The position numbers and the translations under genes were made by a program. From positions 434,001-498,000 of the forward strand of contig NZ_CP064942.1 of NCBI RefSeq assembly GCF_015679265.1: a DNA stretch of 64,000 nt, read 5' to 3'. The notes under the pieces are model-generated. The model was not told the DNA's origin and ran no database searches. It worked only from the letters and a program-made list of their open reading frames with translations. Positions within the stretch are counted from its first letter, which is position 1. Every line of letters starts with the position of its first letter. Positions 1-9,477 of the stretch are shown here, one piece after another. The stretch is from Pontivivens ytuae. GTDB taxonomy: Bacteria > Pseudomonadota > Alphaproteobacteria > Rhodobacterales > Rhodobacteraceae.

Positions 1-594
1 CGCGTTCGGGCGGGACCATTCGCGTTCGTACTCGGCGCGGAGCTCCGGCGTCAGCCAGCCCATGTCCATGTGGGCGGAGAAGAGGCCGAGCAGTTTTTCG
101 AAGTTGTTCGCGCGCAGCGTGTCCTCCACGCCGTCCGCGCGCAGCCAGTCGATGTACTGGCTGGCGGCCGATTGCGGCCCTCCGGCGGCCAGCGCCTTCT
201 GGAACAGCACCGGATGCACGCCGTTCAGGATCACCAGCCGCCCGATCCGGTGCGGCAGCGCGAAGGCGGCGGCGTAGGCGACCGCAGCCCCCCAGTCGTG
301 GCCCACCAGCGTGACCCGCTCGCTTCCTCCCGCGTCCAGCACCGCCGCCACGTCCCCCAGCAAAGCAGGCATGGCGAGGCCCTTCAGGTCCGGCCACGGA
401 TTGCGGCTGATCCCGAAGCCGCGCTGGTCGAAGGCGAGGCAGCGAAACTCCGGCAGCGCCTTCATCACGCCGCACCAGCTCAGGCTGCTCTCCGGAAACC
501 CGTGCAGGAACAGGAGCGGCGGCGCATCCTCCGGGCCGGAGGTCAGCAGCCGGGTCGGTGCACCGCCGATATCGAGAAGCGTTTCGCGGATCAT
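1..594 (-). CDS. alpha/beta hydrolase, epoxide hydrolase / haloalkane dehalogenase-like (partial)
   Basis: Partial: the 3' end lies outside the window and about 198 codons are visible from ATG at 594. The fold signatures are an oxyanion HGFPES near residue 30, FDQRGFG, and a nucleophile elbow VGHDWGA in which the nucleophile is Asp, as in epoxide hydrolases and haloalkane/haloacetate dehalogenases rather than Ser esterases. The product should be cytoplasmic because no signal peptide is seen. It starts 4 nt after the stop of the OsmC-fusion gene, so the two are probably one operon. The substrate cannot be told from the sequence. The catalytic His lies in the missing part. Confidence 0.8.
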   Translation of the reverse strand, partial: MIRETLLDIGGAPTRLLTSGPEDAPPLLFLHGFPESSLSWCGVMKALPEFRCLAFDQRGFGISRNPWPDLKGLAMPALLGDVAAVLDAGGSERVTLVGHDWGAAVAYAAAFALPHRIGRLVILNGVHPVLFQKALAAGGPQSAASQYIDWLRADGVEDTLRANNFEKLLGLFSAHMDMGWLTPELRAEYEREWSRPNA

Positions 595-598
595 GGCG

Positions 599-1837
599 TC
601 AGCCTGCCGCGAGCGCCGGCTCCTCCGCAAGTTCGGTCGTCACGTGCGCCGTCCGCTCCAACGTCCGGTGGACGGGGCACTTGTTGGCGATCTCCAGGAG
701 CTTCGCCCGCTGCTCCGGCGTCAGCGCGCCCTGCAGGTGGACCACGCGGTGCAGGTGGTCGATCTGCGGCGTTGCTTCGGCCCGGTCCGCATCGGCGGCA
801 TGGATCTTGCCATGGGTCACGTCGACCGAGACGTGGTCGAGCGGCAGCTCCTTGTGCCGCGCATACATCCGGATCGTCATCGAGGTGCAGGCCGCCAGCG
901 CGCCGCCGAGGAGCTGGTAGGGCGTGAAGCCCAGATCGGTGCCGCCGAAGTCCACCGGCTCATCGGCGAGCACGTGGTGCTTCGGCCCGGCATTGATGTC
1001 GTGCAGGAAGCCGCGCGGGTCGCTCTCGCTCGCGCGCACGACCCCCTCGGGTACGTCGGCCGGAGCAGGAGGCGGCGTGAGGTCGATATAGCGGGCCGCC
1101 CAGCGTTCGATGACTCCGGCAGCATATTCCGCATCGGCGGCCCTGGTCAGCAGGTGGTCGGCGGTGTCGAGCGTTACGAAGCTCTTCGGGTGCCGCGCCG
1201 CACCCCAGATCTCGGTCGCGTTTTCGATGCCCACGGTCTGGTCCACCGGCGAGTGCAGGATGAGGAGCGGCTTGCGCATCGCGCCTACGGCCTCGCTGAG
1301 CTTCGCCCCCCGCACATCCTCGACGAAATCGCGGCGGATGGTGAAGGGACGCCCGCCGAGGCTCACCTCCGCCTCGCCCTCCTGCTCGATCCGCGCGAGG
1401 GCAGGGCCGAAATGGGCGGTAACGTGGAAGGGATCGGCCGGCGCGGCGATGGTCGCGACCGCCTTGACCGAGGCGACCTTCCCGGCGGCGGCGAGCACCG
1501 CGGCCCCGCCCAGCGAGTGGCCGATCATCAGGTCCGGCGCCATGCCGAGCCCGTCCAGATGGCCCGCCGCGCGCACCAGATCCTCGACATTCGAGGAGAA
1601 GTGCGTGTTCGCGAACTCTCCCTCCGAATGGCCGAGCCCGGTGAAATCGAAGCGCAGCACGGCGATCCCGGCCTGCGCGAGCCTCGCAGCGATCCTGCGC
1701 GCGGCGGGGATGTCCTTCGAGCAGGTGAAGCAATGCGCGAACAGCGCCGTGGCCAGATGCGGCCCGTCCGGCCGGTCGAGGCGGGCCGCGAGCATCTCGC
1801 CCGAATGGCCCTGGAAGCTCAGTTTCTCGCTGGTCAT
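599..1837 (-). CDS. bifunctional alpha/beta hydrolase / OsmC-family protein
   Basis: 412 residues with two domains. The N-terminal ~250 residues are a serine-type alpha/beta hydrolase with the nucleophile elbow GHSLGG. The C-terminal part is OsmC/Ohr-like, with the two characteristic redox cysteines in AACTSMTIRMYA and NKCPVHRTLE. OsmC domains reduce organic hydroperoxides; the fused hydrolase may handle lipid peroxides or esters (inference). I chose ATG 1837 because GGAGGAT lies just upstream; an in-frame ATG at 1906 adds 23 unlikely residues. This domain order is a known fusion. The following epoxide hydrolase-like gene is 4 nt downstream. Confidence 0.9.
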   Translation of the reverse strand: MTSEKLSFQGHSGEMLAARLDRPDGPHLATALFAHCFTCSKDIPAARRIAARLAQAGIAVLRFDFTGLGHSEGEFANTHFSSNVEDLVRAAGHLDGLGMAPDLMIGHSLGGAAVLAAAGKVASVKAVATIAAPADPFHVTAHFGPALARIEQEGEAEVSLGGRPFTIRRDFVEDVRGAKLSEAVGAMRKPLLILHSPVDQTVGIENATEIWGAARHPKSFVTLDTADHLLTRAADAEYAAGVIERWAARYIDLTPPPAPADVPEGVVRASESDPRGFLHDINAGPKHHVLADEPVDFGGTDLGFTPYQLLGGALAACTSMTIRMYARHKELPLDHVSVDVTHGKIHAADADRAEATPQIDHLHRVVHLQGALTPEQRAKLLEIANKCPVHRTLERTAHVTTELAEEPALAAG

Positions 1838-1942
1838 CACATCCTCCCTGCGTCGCCCGGTCACAGGTAGGAGGCGGGGAAGCATCCTCCAACCGAACTG
1901 AAACATCCCTCACCGATCGGCGAGCGTAGGCCCCTCCTTCAT

Positions 1943-1986
1943 CTGTCCACAAGTATCCCGGGGTCTGGGGCGGAGCCCCAGGACAG
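1943..1986. terminator. nested hairpin downstream of cobQ
   Basis: An inner perfect stem CTGGGGC/GCCCCAG (1965-1971 and 1975-1981, GGA loop) lies inside an outer CTGTCC/GGACAG pair (1943-1948 and 1981-1986). It sits between the cobQ stop and the next gene on the same strand, so it probably terminates cobQ transcription. There is no clear U-tract. Confidence 0.45.
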
Positions 1987-2024
1987 GGGCCTTACAATAA
2001 ACGCATAGCGTTTCAGGCCCGAAC

Positions 2025-2037
2025 GGGGCGGAGCCCC
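2025..2037. repeat. GGGGCGGAGCCCC palindrome, second copy
   Basis: GGGGC-GGA-GCCCC repeats the core of the hairpin at 1966-1980, only 45 bp away and 10 bp past the cobQ stop. The two copies together look like a dispersed palindromic element used at a gene end. Confidence 0.5.
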
Positions 2038-2047
2038 CCAGTGTTCC

Positions 2048-3490
2048 TTATCGGGCGAGCGCCAGCAGTCGGTCGAGGTCGAGATGGGCTTCCATGTGGT
2101 CGGCGACGCGGTCGAGCACGTCGTCCACGATGGTCTCGTGTTCCGCACACGCGCTTTGGACGCCGAGCCCGGCAAGCCACACCGCACGAAACGGGCCGGA
2201 GGAGAAGAGGCCGTGGAGGTGCGTTCCCGCGATCCGGCCGCTCGGCGACACCGCCCCTTCGGAGCCACCGGGCAATTGGAACAGGGGCCGCTCCGTATCG
2301 GGCCCCTTGATCCGGCCCATGTGGATCTCGTAGCCGCGGACGGGGACGCCCTCCGGCGTCGCGCCTTCGGTGGTCCCGAGGCGCTTCTCCGGCGCCATCA
2401 CCGTCGCCACGTCGAGCAGGCCGAGGCCCGCGGCCGCGCCCGGTCGCCCGTCCACACCGTCGGGATCGTCGATATGGTGGCCGAGCATCTGGAAGCCGCC
2501 GCAGATCCCCAGCACGTGCCCGCCGCGCCGGACATGACCCGCCAGATCCACGTCCCAACCCTGCTGCCGCAGAAACGCCAGATCGCCCAGCGTCGACTTC
2601 GTCCCCGGCAGGATCACCGCCGCGGCATCGCCGGGCAGCGGTGCGCCGGGGGGCACCATCACGATCTCCACCCCCGGCTCGGCGGCCAGCGGGTCGAGGT
2701 CGTCGAAATTGGCGATGCGCGAGAGCTGCGGCACCGCGATCTTCACCGGCCCGTCGCCGCCGCCCGCCAGCTCCAGCGCGTCCTCGGCCGGCAGGCGGCG
2801 CGCCTCGGCGAACCACGGGATGACGCCGAGGCAGGGCCAGCCGGTGTGGCGCTCGATCTCCGCCACGCCCTCGTCGAAGAGGGAAACGTCGCCGCGAAAC
2901 TTGTTGACCGCGCAGGCCACGACCTGCGCCCGGTCGCCCGCCTTCATCACCGCCGCATGGCCCGCGAGCTGTGCGATCACGCCGCCGCGGTCGATGTCAC
3001 CGACCAGCAGGACCGGCACGTCCGCCGCGCGCGCGAAGCCCATGTTCGCGATGTCGTTGGCGCGCAGATTGGTCTCCGCCGGGCTGCCCGCGCCTTCCAC
3101 GATGACCAGATCGGCCTCGGCACGTAGGCGGGAGAAGCTGTCGAGCACCGGCGCCATCAGCTCCGCCTTGCGCCGCCAGTAGGCCCGCGCCTCGGCCCGG
3201 AAGGCGACCTTGCCCTGCACCACGACCTGCGAGCCCGTCTCCGTCTCCGGCTTCAGGAGCACCGGGTTCATGTGGACCGAGGGCGAAACGCCGCACGCCG
3301 CGGCCTGCAACGCCTGCGCCCGCCCGATCTCGCCCCCCTCGGGCGTGACGGCGGCATTGTTGCTCATGTTCTGAGGCTTGAAGGGCCGGACGCTCAGCCC
3401 GCGCCGCACATAGGCCCGGCAGAGCCCGGCCACGAGCATCGACTTGCCCACGTTCGAGCCCGTCCCCTGCACCATCACGGCCTTGCCCAT
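2048..3490 (-). CDS. cobQ: cobyric acid synthase
   Basis: 480 residues, the usual length of CobQ. It amidates adenosylcobyrinate a,c-diamide at the b, d, e and g side chains with glutamine and ATP, late in cobalamin synthesis. The N-terminal ATP-binding dethiobiotin synthetase-like domain starts [17 protein letters not shown]. The C-terminal class I glutaminase domain has the nucleophile cysteine in [10 protein letters not shown] and a late His-containing GTHLHGLF segment. I chose ATG 3490 from the conserved N-terminus; an in-frame ATG at 3508 adds six residues. It is divergent from cobO with only 45 bp between starts, so the two share a control region. No B12 riboswitch fits in that gap. Confidence 0.95.
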   Translation of the reverse strand: MGKAVMVQGTGSNVGKSMLVAGLCRAYVRRGLSVRPFKPQNMSNNAAVTPEGGEIGRAQALQAAACGVSPSVHMNPVLLKPETETGSQVVVQGKVAFRAEARAYWRRKAELMAPVLDSFSRLRAEADLVIVEGAGSPAETNLRANDIANMGFARAADVPVLLVGDIDRGGVIAQLAGHAAVMKAGDRAQVVACAVNKFRGDVSLFDEGVAEIERHTGWPCLGVIPWFAEARRLPAEDALELAGGGDGPVKIAVPQLSRIANFDDLDPLAAEPGVEIVMVPPGAPLPGDAAAVILPGTKSTLGDLAFLRQQGWDVDLAGHVRRGGHVLGICGGFQMLGHHIDDPDGVDGRPGAAAGLGLLDVATVMAPEKRLGTTEGATPEGVPVRGYEIHMGRIKGPDTERPLFQLPGGSEGAVSPSGRIAGTHLHGLFSSGPFRAVWLAGLGVQSACAEHETIVDDVLDRVADHMEAHLDLDRLLALAR

Positions 3491-3535
3491 CCCGCGCGCA
3501 CCTTCCATCTTCTTCCAAAGGCACAAGGAGGCCCC

Positions 3536-4138
3536 ATGAGCACGACGAATGACGCCCATCGCGAGGCGATGCAACAGGCCCAGACCGAACATCGGGAGAA
3601 GATGGCGCAGAAGACCCGCGCCGATCGCGGCCTCGTGCTCATCCACACCGGCGACGGCAAGGGCAAGAGCTCGTCCGCCTTCGGCGTCGTCGCCCGCGCG
3701 CTCGGCTGGGGGCAGAAGGTCGGGATCGTCCAGTTCATCAAGGGCAAGTGGAAGACCGGCGAGCGGGAGTTCTTCGCCCGCTTCCCCGAGATCGACTGGC
3801 ACACGATGGGCGACGGCTTCACCTGGGATACGCAGGACAAGGAGCAGGACACGCAGGCCGCGATGGAGGCCTTCGCCCAGGCCTGCGCGATGATGTCCTC
3901 GGGTGAGTACGACCTGATCGTGCTCGACGAGATCAACATCGCGCTGCGCTACGACTATCTCGACGCGGCCGCGGTGCGCGACGGGCTGGAAGGACGGGCG
4001 AAGCAGACCTCGGTCATCCTGACCGGGCGCGACGCGAAGCCCTCGCTGATGGAATATGCCGACCTCGTGACCGAGATGGTGGAGGTCAAGCACCCCTTCC
4101 AGGCGGGCATCAAGGCGCAGCGCGGCATCGACTATTGA
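3536..4138 (+). CDS. cobO: cob(I)yrinic acid a,c-diamide adenosyltransferase
   Basis: 200 residues, CobA/CobO type. It transfers the 5'-deoxyadenosyl group of ATP to the reduced cobalt of corrinoids, forming the coenzyme form. The nucleotide-binding loop GDGKGKSS is at residues 39-46, and the acidic [13 protein letters not shown] strand is present. ATG 3536 has a strong AAGGAGG four bases upstream. It is divergent from cobQ. The downstream membrane-protein gene starts inside its stop codon (TTGA overlap). Confidence 0.95.
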   Translation: MSTTNDAHREAMQQAQTEHREKMAQKTRADRGLVLIHTGDGKGKSSSAFGVVARALGWGQKVGIVQFIKGKWKTGEREFFARFPEIDWHTMGDGFTWDTQDKEQDTQAAMEAFAQACAMMSSGEYDLIVLDEINIALRYDYLDAAAVRDGLEGRAKQTSVILTGRDAKPSLMEYADLVTEMVEVKHPFQAGIKAQRGIDY

Positions 4139-4707
4139 ACACGCCCGCCCACCTGGTCCTGTCCGCGGGGCTCTTCGCGCGGCCTGATGCGAAGCGGATA
4201 ACGGCCGCCGCCCTCTTCGGTGGGCTGCTGCCGGACCTGTCGCTCTACCTCATCGGGGCGTGGTCGATGACCGTGGGTGGCCAGTCGGCCGAGACCTTCT
4301 TTCGCGAGACCTACTACAGCGGCTGGGTTCAGCAGATCATGGCGGTGGACAACTCCATCCCGCTCTGGTCACTCGTGGCGGTAATCGCGTTGGCGCTGCG
4401 CAATGCGGCGGGCACGGCCTTCGGCGTGTCGGGGCTGATCCATGTGATCGCCGATTTTCTGCTCCACAACGACGACGCGCGGCAGCATTTCTGGCCGCTG
4501 TCCGACTGGGTCTTCGTCAGCCCCATCAGCTATTGGGACCCGGATCATTACGGCACGATCTTCGGCGCGTTGGAGACGATGGGCGTGCTGCTGATCCTCA
4601 CCATGCTTTGGCGCCGCTTTGAGGGGCGGTTTGCACGCAGCGTGATCGCGGTGGCGGGGGCTGCACAGCTCGCGCCGATGTTCTTCTGGGCGATCGTTTT
4701 CGCCTGA
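4135..4707 (+). CDS. small integral membrane protein linked to cobO
   Basis: 190 residues starting with TTG that overlaps the cobO stop (TTGA), which implies translational coupling. The N-terminus HLVLSAGLF followed by [11 protein letters not shown] resembles membrane-bound metal-dependent hydrolase (YdjM/DUF457-like) proteins, which keep a His and a PD motif; a further His/Asp pair is in [12 protein letters not shown] count about four hydrophobic segments. Such genes sit beside cobO in relatives and are sometimes labelled cobalamin biosynthesis proteins without biochemical support. Its role is unknown. Confidence 0.7.
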   Translation: MNTPAHLVLSAGLFARPDAKRITAAALFGGLLPDLSLYLIGAWSMTVGGQSAETFFRETYYSGWVQQIMAVDNSIPLWSLVAVIALALRNAAGTAFGVSGLIHVIADFLLHNDDARQHFWPLSDWVFVSPISYWDPDHYGTIFGALETMGVLLILTMLWRRFEGRFARSVIAVAGAAQLAPMFFWAIVFA

Positions 4708-4713
4708 TCCTGC

Positions 4714-5763
4714 TCACGGCGTGCCGCGCGCCGGCATCATCGCGTCGGTGATCGTGCTGTCCTCGCCCGCGACCTCGGCCAGCGGACGGTAGCCGCGCTT
4801 GCCCCAGGTCCGCTCCAGCACCGTCGGGTGCACCCGCTGGTGCGGCCCCGGCTGCACGAGGCGGCGGGAGCGGTAGAGAAAGAGCTTGCCCGTCCCCGAC
4901 CAGTTGCCGAGCGAGGGAGCGAGCGGATCGCAGGGAAAGCGGCTGCGCCAGCCTTCGGGCAACGTCACGCCCACCCGCTCCACCCGTTCGAGCATCCAGA
5001 CCAGCGGGATGTTCGACAGCCCCCGCGCCCGCGGCTTGCGCCAGACCTGCCCGCCGATATCGCCGTGATTGCCCGCGAACCAGACCTGCTCCATCCGCCC
5101 CTCCCAACAGGGCGGGCGGTGCCAGAGCACGGGCGAGTATGCGACCCGCATCTCGTCGAGCGCGAGGGCCTGCGCGGCGAAGCGGACGGCGGGGCTGACA
5201 TTGTCGTCGTGGAAATCCGTGGCCATCGGGGCCAGCCGGTTGATCAGCGGATAGGGCAGGCCCAGCGCGCGGACGGTGTCCCAGACCCCCACCATCTCGA
5301 TCGGTACGTCGCGGTGGCAGAAGAGCTCGGAGAAGCGCCGCGCGTCGTCCGTCCGCCGCATCCGCTCGTAATAGCCGAAGGACCGGTCGACGCGCCGCGC
5401 TGTGGCGTGCTTCGCTTTCAGAAGCCCGATGCGCTCGATCCAGCCGGCGAGCGAGCGCACCGCGTAAGCGCCGCGCGAATAACCCAGAAGCACGATCCGG
5501 TCGCCGGGCACGTAGCGCGAGGCGATAGTGGCATAGGCCTCCGCAATCGCCTCGTTGACGCCGATCCCGGCGGCGGCGTGCAGCCATTTCGACCAGCCCC
5601 GCCCTTGGATGCCGGGATGGTAGCCGACCGATTGCCGCGCGGTCTGGCCCACCTCCTCCAGCAGCCGGAAGGCGAGGCCCGCATTGGTCTCGTGGCCTTC
5701 CGTGAGACGCGAGAACGTCCCGTCGATGATGAAGACATGGGTGCGGGGCGAACGCTGCGGCAT
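4714..5763 (-). CDS. DUF2235 (T6SS Tle1-like phospholipase domain) protein
   Basis: 349 residues. DUF2235 is an alpha/beta-hydrolase-like domain found in Tle1 phospholipase effectors and in stand-alone bacterial proteins. The N-terminus reads HVFIIDGTFSRL, the usual start of the domain. The nucleophile motif is GYSRGAYAVRSLAG (GxSxG), and WDTVRALG and WFAGNHGDIGG carry the probable catalytic Asp and His. There is no signal peptide, and no T6SS or immunity gene nearby, so an effector role is not supported. It converges with the cobO operon 6 bp away. Confidence 0.85.
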   Translation of the reverse strand: MPQRSPRTHVFIIDGTFSRLTEGHETNAGLAFRLLEEVGQTARQSVGYHPGIQGRGWSKWLHAAAGIGVNEAIAEAYATIASRYVPGDRIVLLGYSRGAYAVRSLAGWIERIGLLKAKHATARRVDRSFGYYERMRRTDDARRFSELFCHRDVPIEMVGVWDTVRALGLPYPLINRLAPMATDFHDDNVSPAVRFAAQALALDEMRVAYSPVLWHRPPCWEGRMEQVWFAGNHGDIGGQVWRKPRARGLSNIPLVWMLERVERVGVTLPEGWRSRFPCDPLAPSLGNWSGTGKLFLYRSRRLVQPGPHQRVHPTVLERTWGKRGYRPLAEVAGEDSTITDAMMPARGTP

Positions 5764-5835
5764 ACCGCCATTTCAGCGGCTTGGCCGATCACTGGCAAGT
5801 CAAGGCTGCGTTCCGGTTTGTTTCAGAGATCGTGT

Positions 5836-5858
5836 GCCTCCGGCGGAGATACTTCGAG
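5836..5858. repeat. Rhodobacterales-type intergenic motif
   Basis: GCCTCCGGCGGAGATACTTC is a variant of the motif also seen near 12297, 16655 and 63146. It lies just past the 3' end of the reductive dehalogenase gene. Other copies in this window are joined to terminator-like hairpins. Confidence 0.6.
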
Positions 5859-5866
5859 AAGAGAGA

Positions 5867-8800
5867 TCAGGGCGCGATATCGAGCGTGCCGCCCGGCTCG
5901 GCCGCGCGGGACTGGCAGAGGATCATCGCGGTCTCGCGCTCGGCTTTCGACAGGACGAAGTCGCGGTGGTCGACGGCACCGGCGGTGACGGTGCACTTGC
6001 AGACGCCGCAGAGGCCGTCGGCGCATTTCACGTCCACCTTGATCCCGGCGTCGATCAGAGCGTCGGAGGCGGTCTGTTCGGCCGCCACGGCGACCTCACG
6101 CCCATAGGGCAGGCGCAGGGTGAAGGGATGGTTCTCCCGCTCCGGCGCTTCGGGAACGGAGAAGTACTCGCGATGCAGCGCCTCCTCCAGCCAGCCGTTG
6201 GCCTCCGCCGCCTCCAGCACCGCGCTCATGTAGCGGTCGGGGCCGCAGGTGTAGAGATGCGCGCCCTCCGTGTGGGCGGTCAGCGCCGCGAGGTCGGCGC
6301 GGGTCTCGTCGGAGAACCAGTAGTGCACGCGGTCGGCCCAGGGCGCGGCGGCGAGGTCATCGAGATAGGCGGCGGTCGCTCGTGTCTTGCAGGAATAGTG
6401 CAGCTCGAACTCCCGCCCCAGCGCGTGCAGCCGGTGCGCCATGGCGATCATCGGGGTGACGCCGATGCCGCCGGCCATCAGCAGCGTCTTCGGCGCATCC
6501 TCCACCAGCGGGAAGTGGTTGATGGGGCGGGAGATGAAGACCCGCCGCCCTTCGGAGAAGATCCGGTGCATGAGGGCGGAACCGCCGCGGCCCGCATCCT
6601 CGCGCAGCACGCCGATCTGGTAGATGTCGCGCCGCGCCGGATCGCCGGACATGGAGTACTGGCGCAGGAACTCCGGCGCCACCACCACGTCGAGATGCGC
6701 GCCAGCCTGCCATTCCGGCAGGTCGCCGCCATCCGCAGCGCGGAACTCGTACTTGGTGATGTCGCCGGTCATGTGCTCGACCTTCGAGACCACGACCGGC
6801 AGCACCGGCGCCTCCGCCCCGAAATCGCGCAGCTTGTGCGACGGGTCCTCGCCGCGCGCGATCCGCCGCTTGTACTCACCGGCAGAGATCAGCGCCTTGT
6901 AAGCCGCGATCCCCGCCTCCCGGTCCATCGGATCGGGGAAGGGCCAGGGGTGCGGGGCGAGCGGCGCGGGATAGACGGCAAGCGTCTGATCCTCGTGGCG
7001 CAGGTCGAGATCAGGGGAGATGTCGCGCCGGTTCACCGGCTGCACGGCGGGGCGGTAGGGGCCGTCGCTCTCCATCTCCAGGTCCCACCACCACTTCTTG
7101 GCCGGGTTCATGTTGCCCCGGCCAAGGCGGTCGTCGAGGGCCGCCAGGTGCTTCGCCGCCCCCGGCACGTGCATCGCGGCCCAGCGGAAGGGGGCCTCGG
7201 CGAACAGGCCTTCGAGGTTCCACGGACAGGTCTTCATGCAGCGGCCGCACATGGCGCCGCCCGCCGTGCCGATGCGGTAGGTGGTGCATTTCTGGCTGTC
7301 GGACTTCCAGATCTCGTAGCCGTTGAACATCCGCTTCGGCCCGGCGGTGATCGCGCCCGAGGGGCATTCGCGGGCGCACTTGTTGCAGGCCTCGCAAAAG
7401 CGTTGCAGGCCGAAGTCGATGGGCCTGTCATGCGCCATCGGCATGTTGGTCGTGACCGCCCCGGATTTCAGCCGCGGGCCGAGGAAGGGGTTGAGGATGA
7501 CCTCTCCGATCCGGGAAACCTCGCCGAGGCCGGAGAGCAGCAGCAGCGGCGGCTGCAGCACCTCGCCGTCGATGACGGAGTGGACGCGCGCCTCGTAGCC
7601 CATCTCGCGGATCGCCTCCGCGATGACCCCACCGAGCAGCGAGAAGCGCAGGTAGGCGCGCATGGATTGGGCGCAGGCGATCCAGTCGTCGCCGCTCGCA
7701 CCCTCCATCGTCTCGTGCCCCTGGTCGATGATCATGGAAACGGCGTTGGCATGGTAGGCGGGCAGCGGGTCGCCCTTCGCGTCGTGGGAGTAGTAGGCCC
7801 AGTCCGGGCAGCGGCTGATCCCCACCGCGTCGACGCCGAGGAAATAGCTCGCCGCCTTGATCCAGTCGGCGTTGCGTTGCGCTTCGTCGGCCTGCGGGTC
7901 CTTCGCCTGCGCCGGGCCGTCCTGCAGCAGCGTCAGCGCGCCCAGCGCCCGGCGGAACGCGAAGGCGGAGGCGGACTTGCGCACGTAGTTGCCGTTCTTC
8001 GCGTTCTCCTGCGGGCCGCGGCCCATGTCGCCGAAGAGCGCGCGCGAGAACATGTCGGCGCGCTTCGGCACGCGGGGGACGCGCGGCTCGTCGATATAGG
8101 TGGTGGGCGTGTCGACGCGCTTCAGCGTCTCGAAGGGATGCGCACCGTTGGCGTAGTTGCGCTTGGCGAAGGGGTCGGCATTGAGGGCCGTCTTCGCCTG
8201 CGCGCCGAGATACCATTGGACACCCTTGCCGCCGGGATCATCCGCGAGCGGCTGGTCGGGCGCGACCACCAGCGTCGTGGTCACAACGCCAATGCCGAAG
8301 CGCTCCCCGAACCACGGATTGACGAGGCGGCCGCCCTCGACCCGCGCGAGGCCTGCTGCCACGGCGAACCGGCCCAGATGCACGTCGGACGCGGTGCCCT
8401 GGTGCGCCCGTGCCTCGTCGCCCAGCAGGCGGATGTAGCTCGATAGGACCGAGCCGGTCTCGCCCGCCCGCAGCGCCGCGCGCGCAGCCTGCGCCCCCTC
8501 CAGCATCCACTCGCCCGGCGCATCGCGCGGATCTCGCGGCCAGGCATAGAGGTAAACGAGCGCGTGGGTGTGGTGGCGACAGTCGCCGGGCGGGACGGCG
8601 GCGCTTTCCTTCAGCTCCGCCATGATGACGTCGATCCCGGCCGAGAGGGTGGAGGTCTGGCGGGTCTGGAGCTCCTGCGCCAGTGCCGCGACCCCGGGAT
8701 TGTGGAGCGGCGCATCGCGCCACATCGCGGGCCGAATCGCGCAGGTCCCCGCAAGGCTCGCATCGCAGTAATAGGTGAAGCTCTTCAGGTGCCGCGCCCG

Positions 8801-9031
8801 CTCCTCCAGATCCTCGGGGATCACCGCCCGCTCCCGCTTCACCAGCCCGTCGCGGGTGGCGTCCAGCATCGCCTGGTATCGGGCGAGCGCCCGGCCGAGC
8901 GGCGTGTCGGGCACCGCCACCGGCGCATCCTCCGGCACGCGCGAGAGGTCCGGCATCGGCCCGCGCCGCAACGTCTCCGCCGGATAGGGGCCGAGGTGGA
9001 AGGGCCGGTCGGCATAGGAGCGCAGGCGCAT
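5867..9031 (-). CDS. self-sufficient cytoplasmic reductive dehalogenase (RdhA + ferredoxin reductase fusion)
   Basis: 1054 residues. Residues ~1-540 are a reductive dehalogenase corrinoid region. Two [4Fe-4S] motifs follow: CEACNKCARECPSG at 546-558 and CGRCMKTCPWN at 595-605. Residues ~740-950 are a ferredoxin-reductase-like flavin/NAD(P)H module (RQYSMSGDP, GGIGVTPM, CGPDRYM). Residues ~970-1050 are a plant-type [2Fe-2S] domain (CADGLCGVCKC plus a later Cys in ILCQSRA). This order matches the catabolic, oxygen-tolerant dehalogenases of the NpRdhA/BhbA type, which use cobalamin and NAD(P)H to remove halogen from haloaromatics. There is no Tat signal and no RdhB anchor gene, so it should be cytoplasmic. 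ATG 9031 is one base past the MarR stop. The halogenated substrate is unknown. Confidence 0.9.
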   Translation of the reverse strand: MRLRSYADRPFHLGPYPAETLRRGPMPDLSRVPEDAPVAVPDTPLGRALARYQAMLDATRDGLVKRERAVIPEDLEERARHLKSFTYYCDASLAGTCAIRPAMWRDAPLHNPGVAALAQELQTRQTSTLSAGIDVIMAELKESAAVPPGDCRHHTHALVYLYAWPRDPRDAPGEWMLEGAQAARAALRAGETGSVLSSYIRLLGDEARAHQGTASDVHLGRFAVAAGLARVEGGRLVNPWFGERFGIGVVTTTLVVAPDQPLADDPGGKGVQWYLGAQAKTALNADPFAKRNYANGAHPFETLKRVDTPTTYIDEPRVPRVPKRADMFSRALFGDMGRGPQENAKNGNYVRKSASAFAFRRALGALTLLQDGPAQAKDPQADEAQRNADWIKAASYFLGVDAVGISRCPDWAYYSHDAKGDPLPAYHANAVSMIIDQGHETMEGASGDDWIACAQSMRAYLRFSLLGGVIAEAIREMGYEARVHSVIDGEVLQPPLLLLSGLGEVSRIGEVILNPFLGPRLKSGAVTTNMPMAHDRPIDFGLQRFCEACNKCARECPSGAITAGPKRMFNGYEIWKSDSQKCTTYRIGTAGGAMCGRCMKTCPWNLEGLFAEAPFRWAAMHVPGAAKHLAALDDRLGRGNMNPAKKWWWDLEMESDGPYRPAVQPVNRRDISPDLDLRHEDQTLAVYPAPLAPHPWPFPDPMDREAGIAAYKALISAGEYKRRIARGEDPSHKLRDFGAEAPVLPVVVSKVEHMTGDITKYEFRAADGGDLPEWQAGAHLDVVVAPEFLRQYSMSGDPARRDIYQIGVLREDAGRGGSALMHRIFSEGRRVFISRPINHFPLVEDAPKTLLMAGGIGVTPMIAMAHRLHALGREFELHYSCKTRATAAYLDDLAAAPWADRVHYWFSDETRADLAALTAHTEGAHLYTCGPDRYMSAVLEAAEANGWLEEALHREYFSVPEAPERENHPFTLRLPYGREVAVAAEQTASDALIDAGIKVDVKCADGLCGVCKCTVTAGAVDHRDFVLSKAERETAMILCQSRAAEPGGTLDIAP

Positions 9032-9032
9032 G

Positions 9033-9476
9033 TCAGAGACCTTTCAGCGGGCCAGGCCGCGCGGCGTTAAGCTCGGTGAGCAGCGCCAGCAGCCGGTCGC
9101 GGGAACAGGGATCGAGGTCGCGGGTCATGTCCTCGGCATTCGCACGGGCGGCGGCCACGGCCTCGTCGAGCACCGCACGACCAGCCGCCGTAATCGCCAC
9201 GTCCCGCGCCCGCCCGTCGCCGTTGGAGGCGGTGCGAACGACACGCCCCTGCCCTTCCAGCACGTTCAACGCGCGGGAGATCGCGGCGCGGTCCACCCCA
9301 ATGAAATCGCTCAAGCCAGACGGCTGCCCGATCCCCTCCTGCCCGACGCCGAGCAGGACGCACCATTGCAGGCGGGTGAGCTCCAACGGCTCCAGCCGCG
9401 CCTCGAATCCCCGCTCGACGGCCCGGGCGAGGCGGGAGAGCTGGTAGCCGAGCGAGGCGTGCAGGTCATAGGACAT
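9033..9476 (-). CDS. MarR-family transcriptional regulator
   Basis: 147 residues from ATG 9476; a TTG at 9491 is an alternative start adding five residues. A winged-helix DNA-binding region spans the middle: LTRLQWCVLLGVGQEG, DRAAISRALNVLEGQG as the recognition helix, then a basic DGRARDVAIT wing. It is transcribed just ahead of the reductive dehalogenase and stops one base before it, so it very likely controls that gene. Nested inverted repeats overlap its start. MarR proteins often sense aromatic acids, which suits a haloaromatic inducer (inference). It contains two Cys residues. Confidence 0.9.
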   Translation of the reverse strand: MSYDLHASLGYQLSRLARAVERGFEARLEPLELTRLQWCVLLGVGQEGIGQPSGLSDFIGVDRAAISRALNVLEGQGRVVRTASNGDGRARDVAITAAGRAVLDEAVAAARANAEDMTRDLDPCSRDRLLALLTELNAARPGPLKGL

Positions 9477-9477
9477 G

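Noticed and set aside
3491..3535. Cobalamin riboswitch between cobQ and cobO
   Set aside because: The gap is only 45 bp. I also saw no B12-box-like element ahead of the dehalogenase or the MttB-family gene.
4714..5763. Type VI secretion effector (Tle1)
   Set aside because: The DUF2235 domain is present but no VgrG, immunity or other T6SS gene is near, so only the domain is reported.
5684..8446. Very long open frame (about 920 codons) on the plus strand
   Set aside because: It is the mirror of the reductive dehalogenase gene; high GC at third positions leaves the antisense frame open. The translation is rich in Arg, Gly, His and Val, with no domain, and no RBS.
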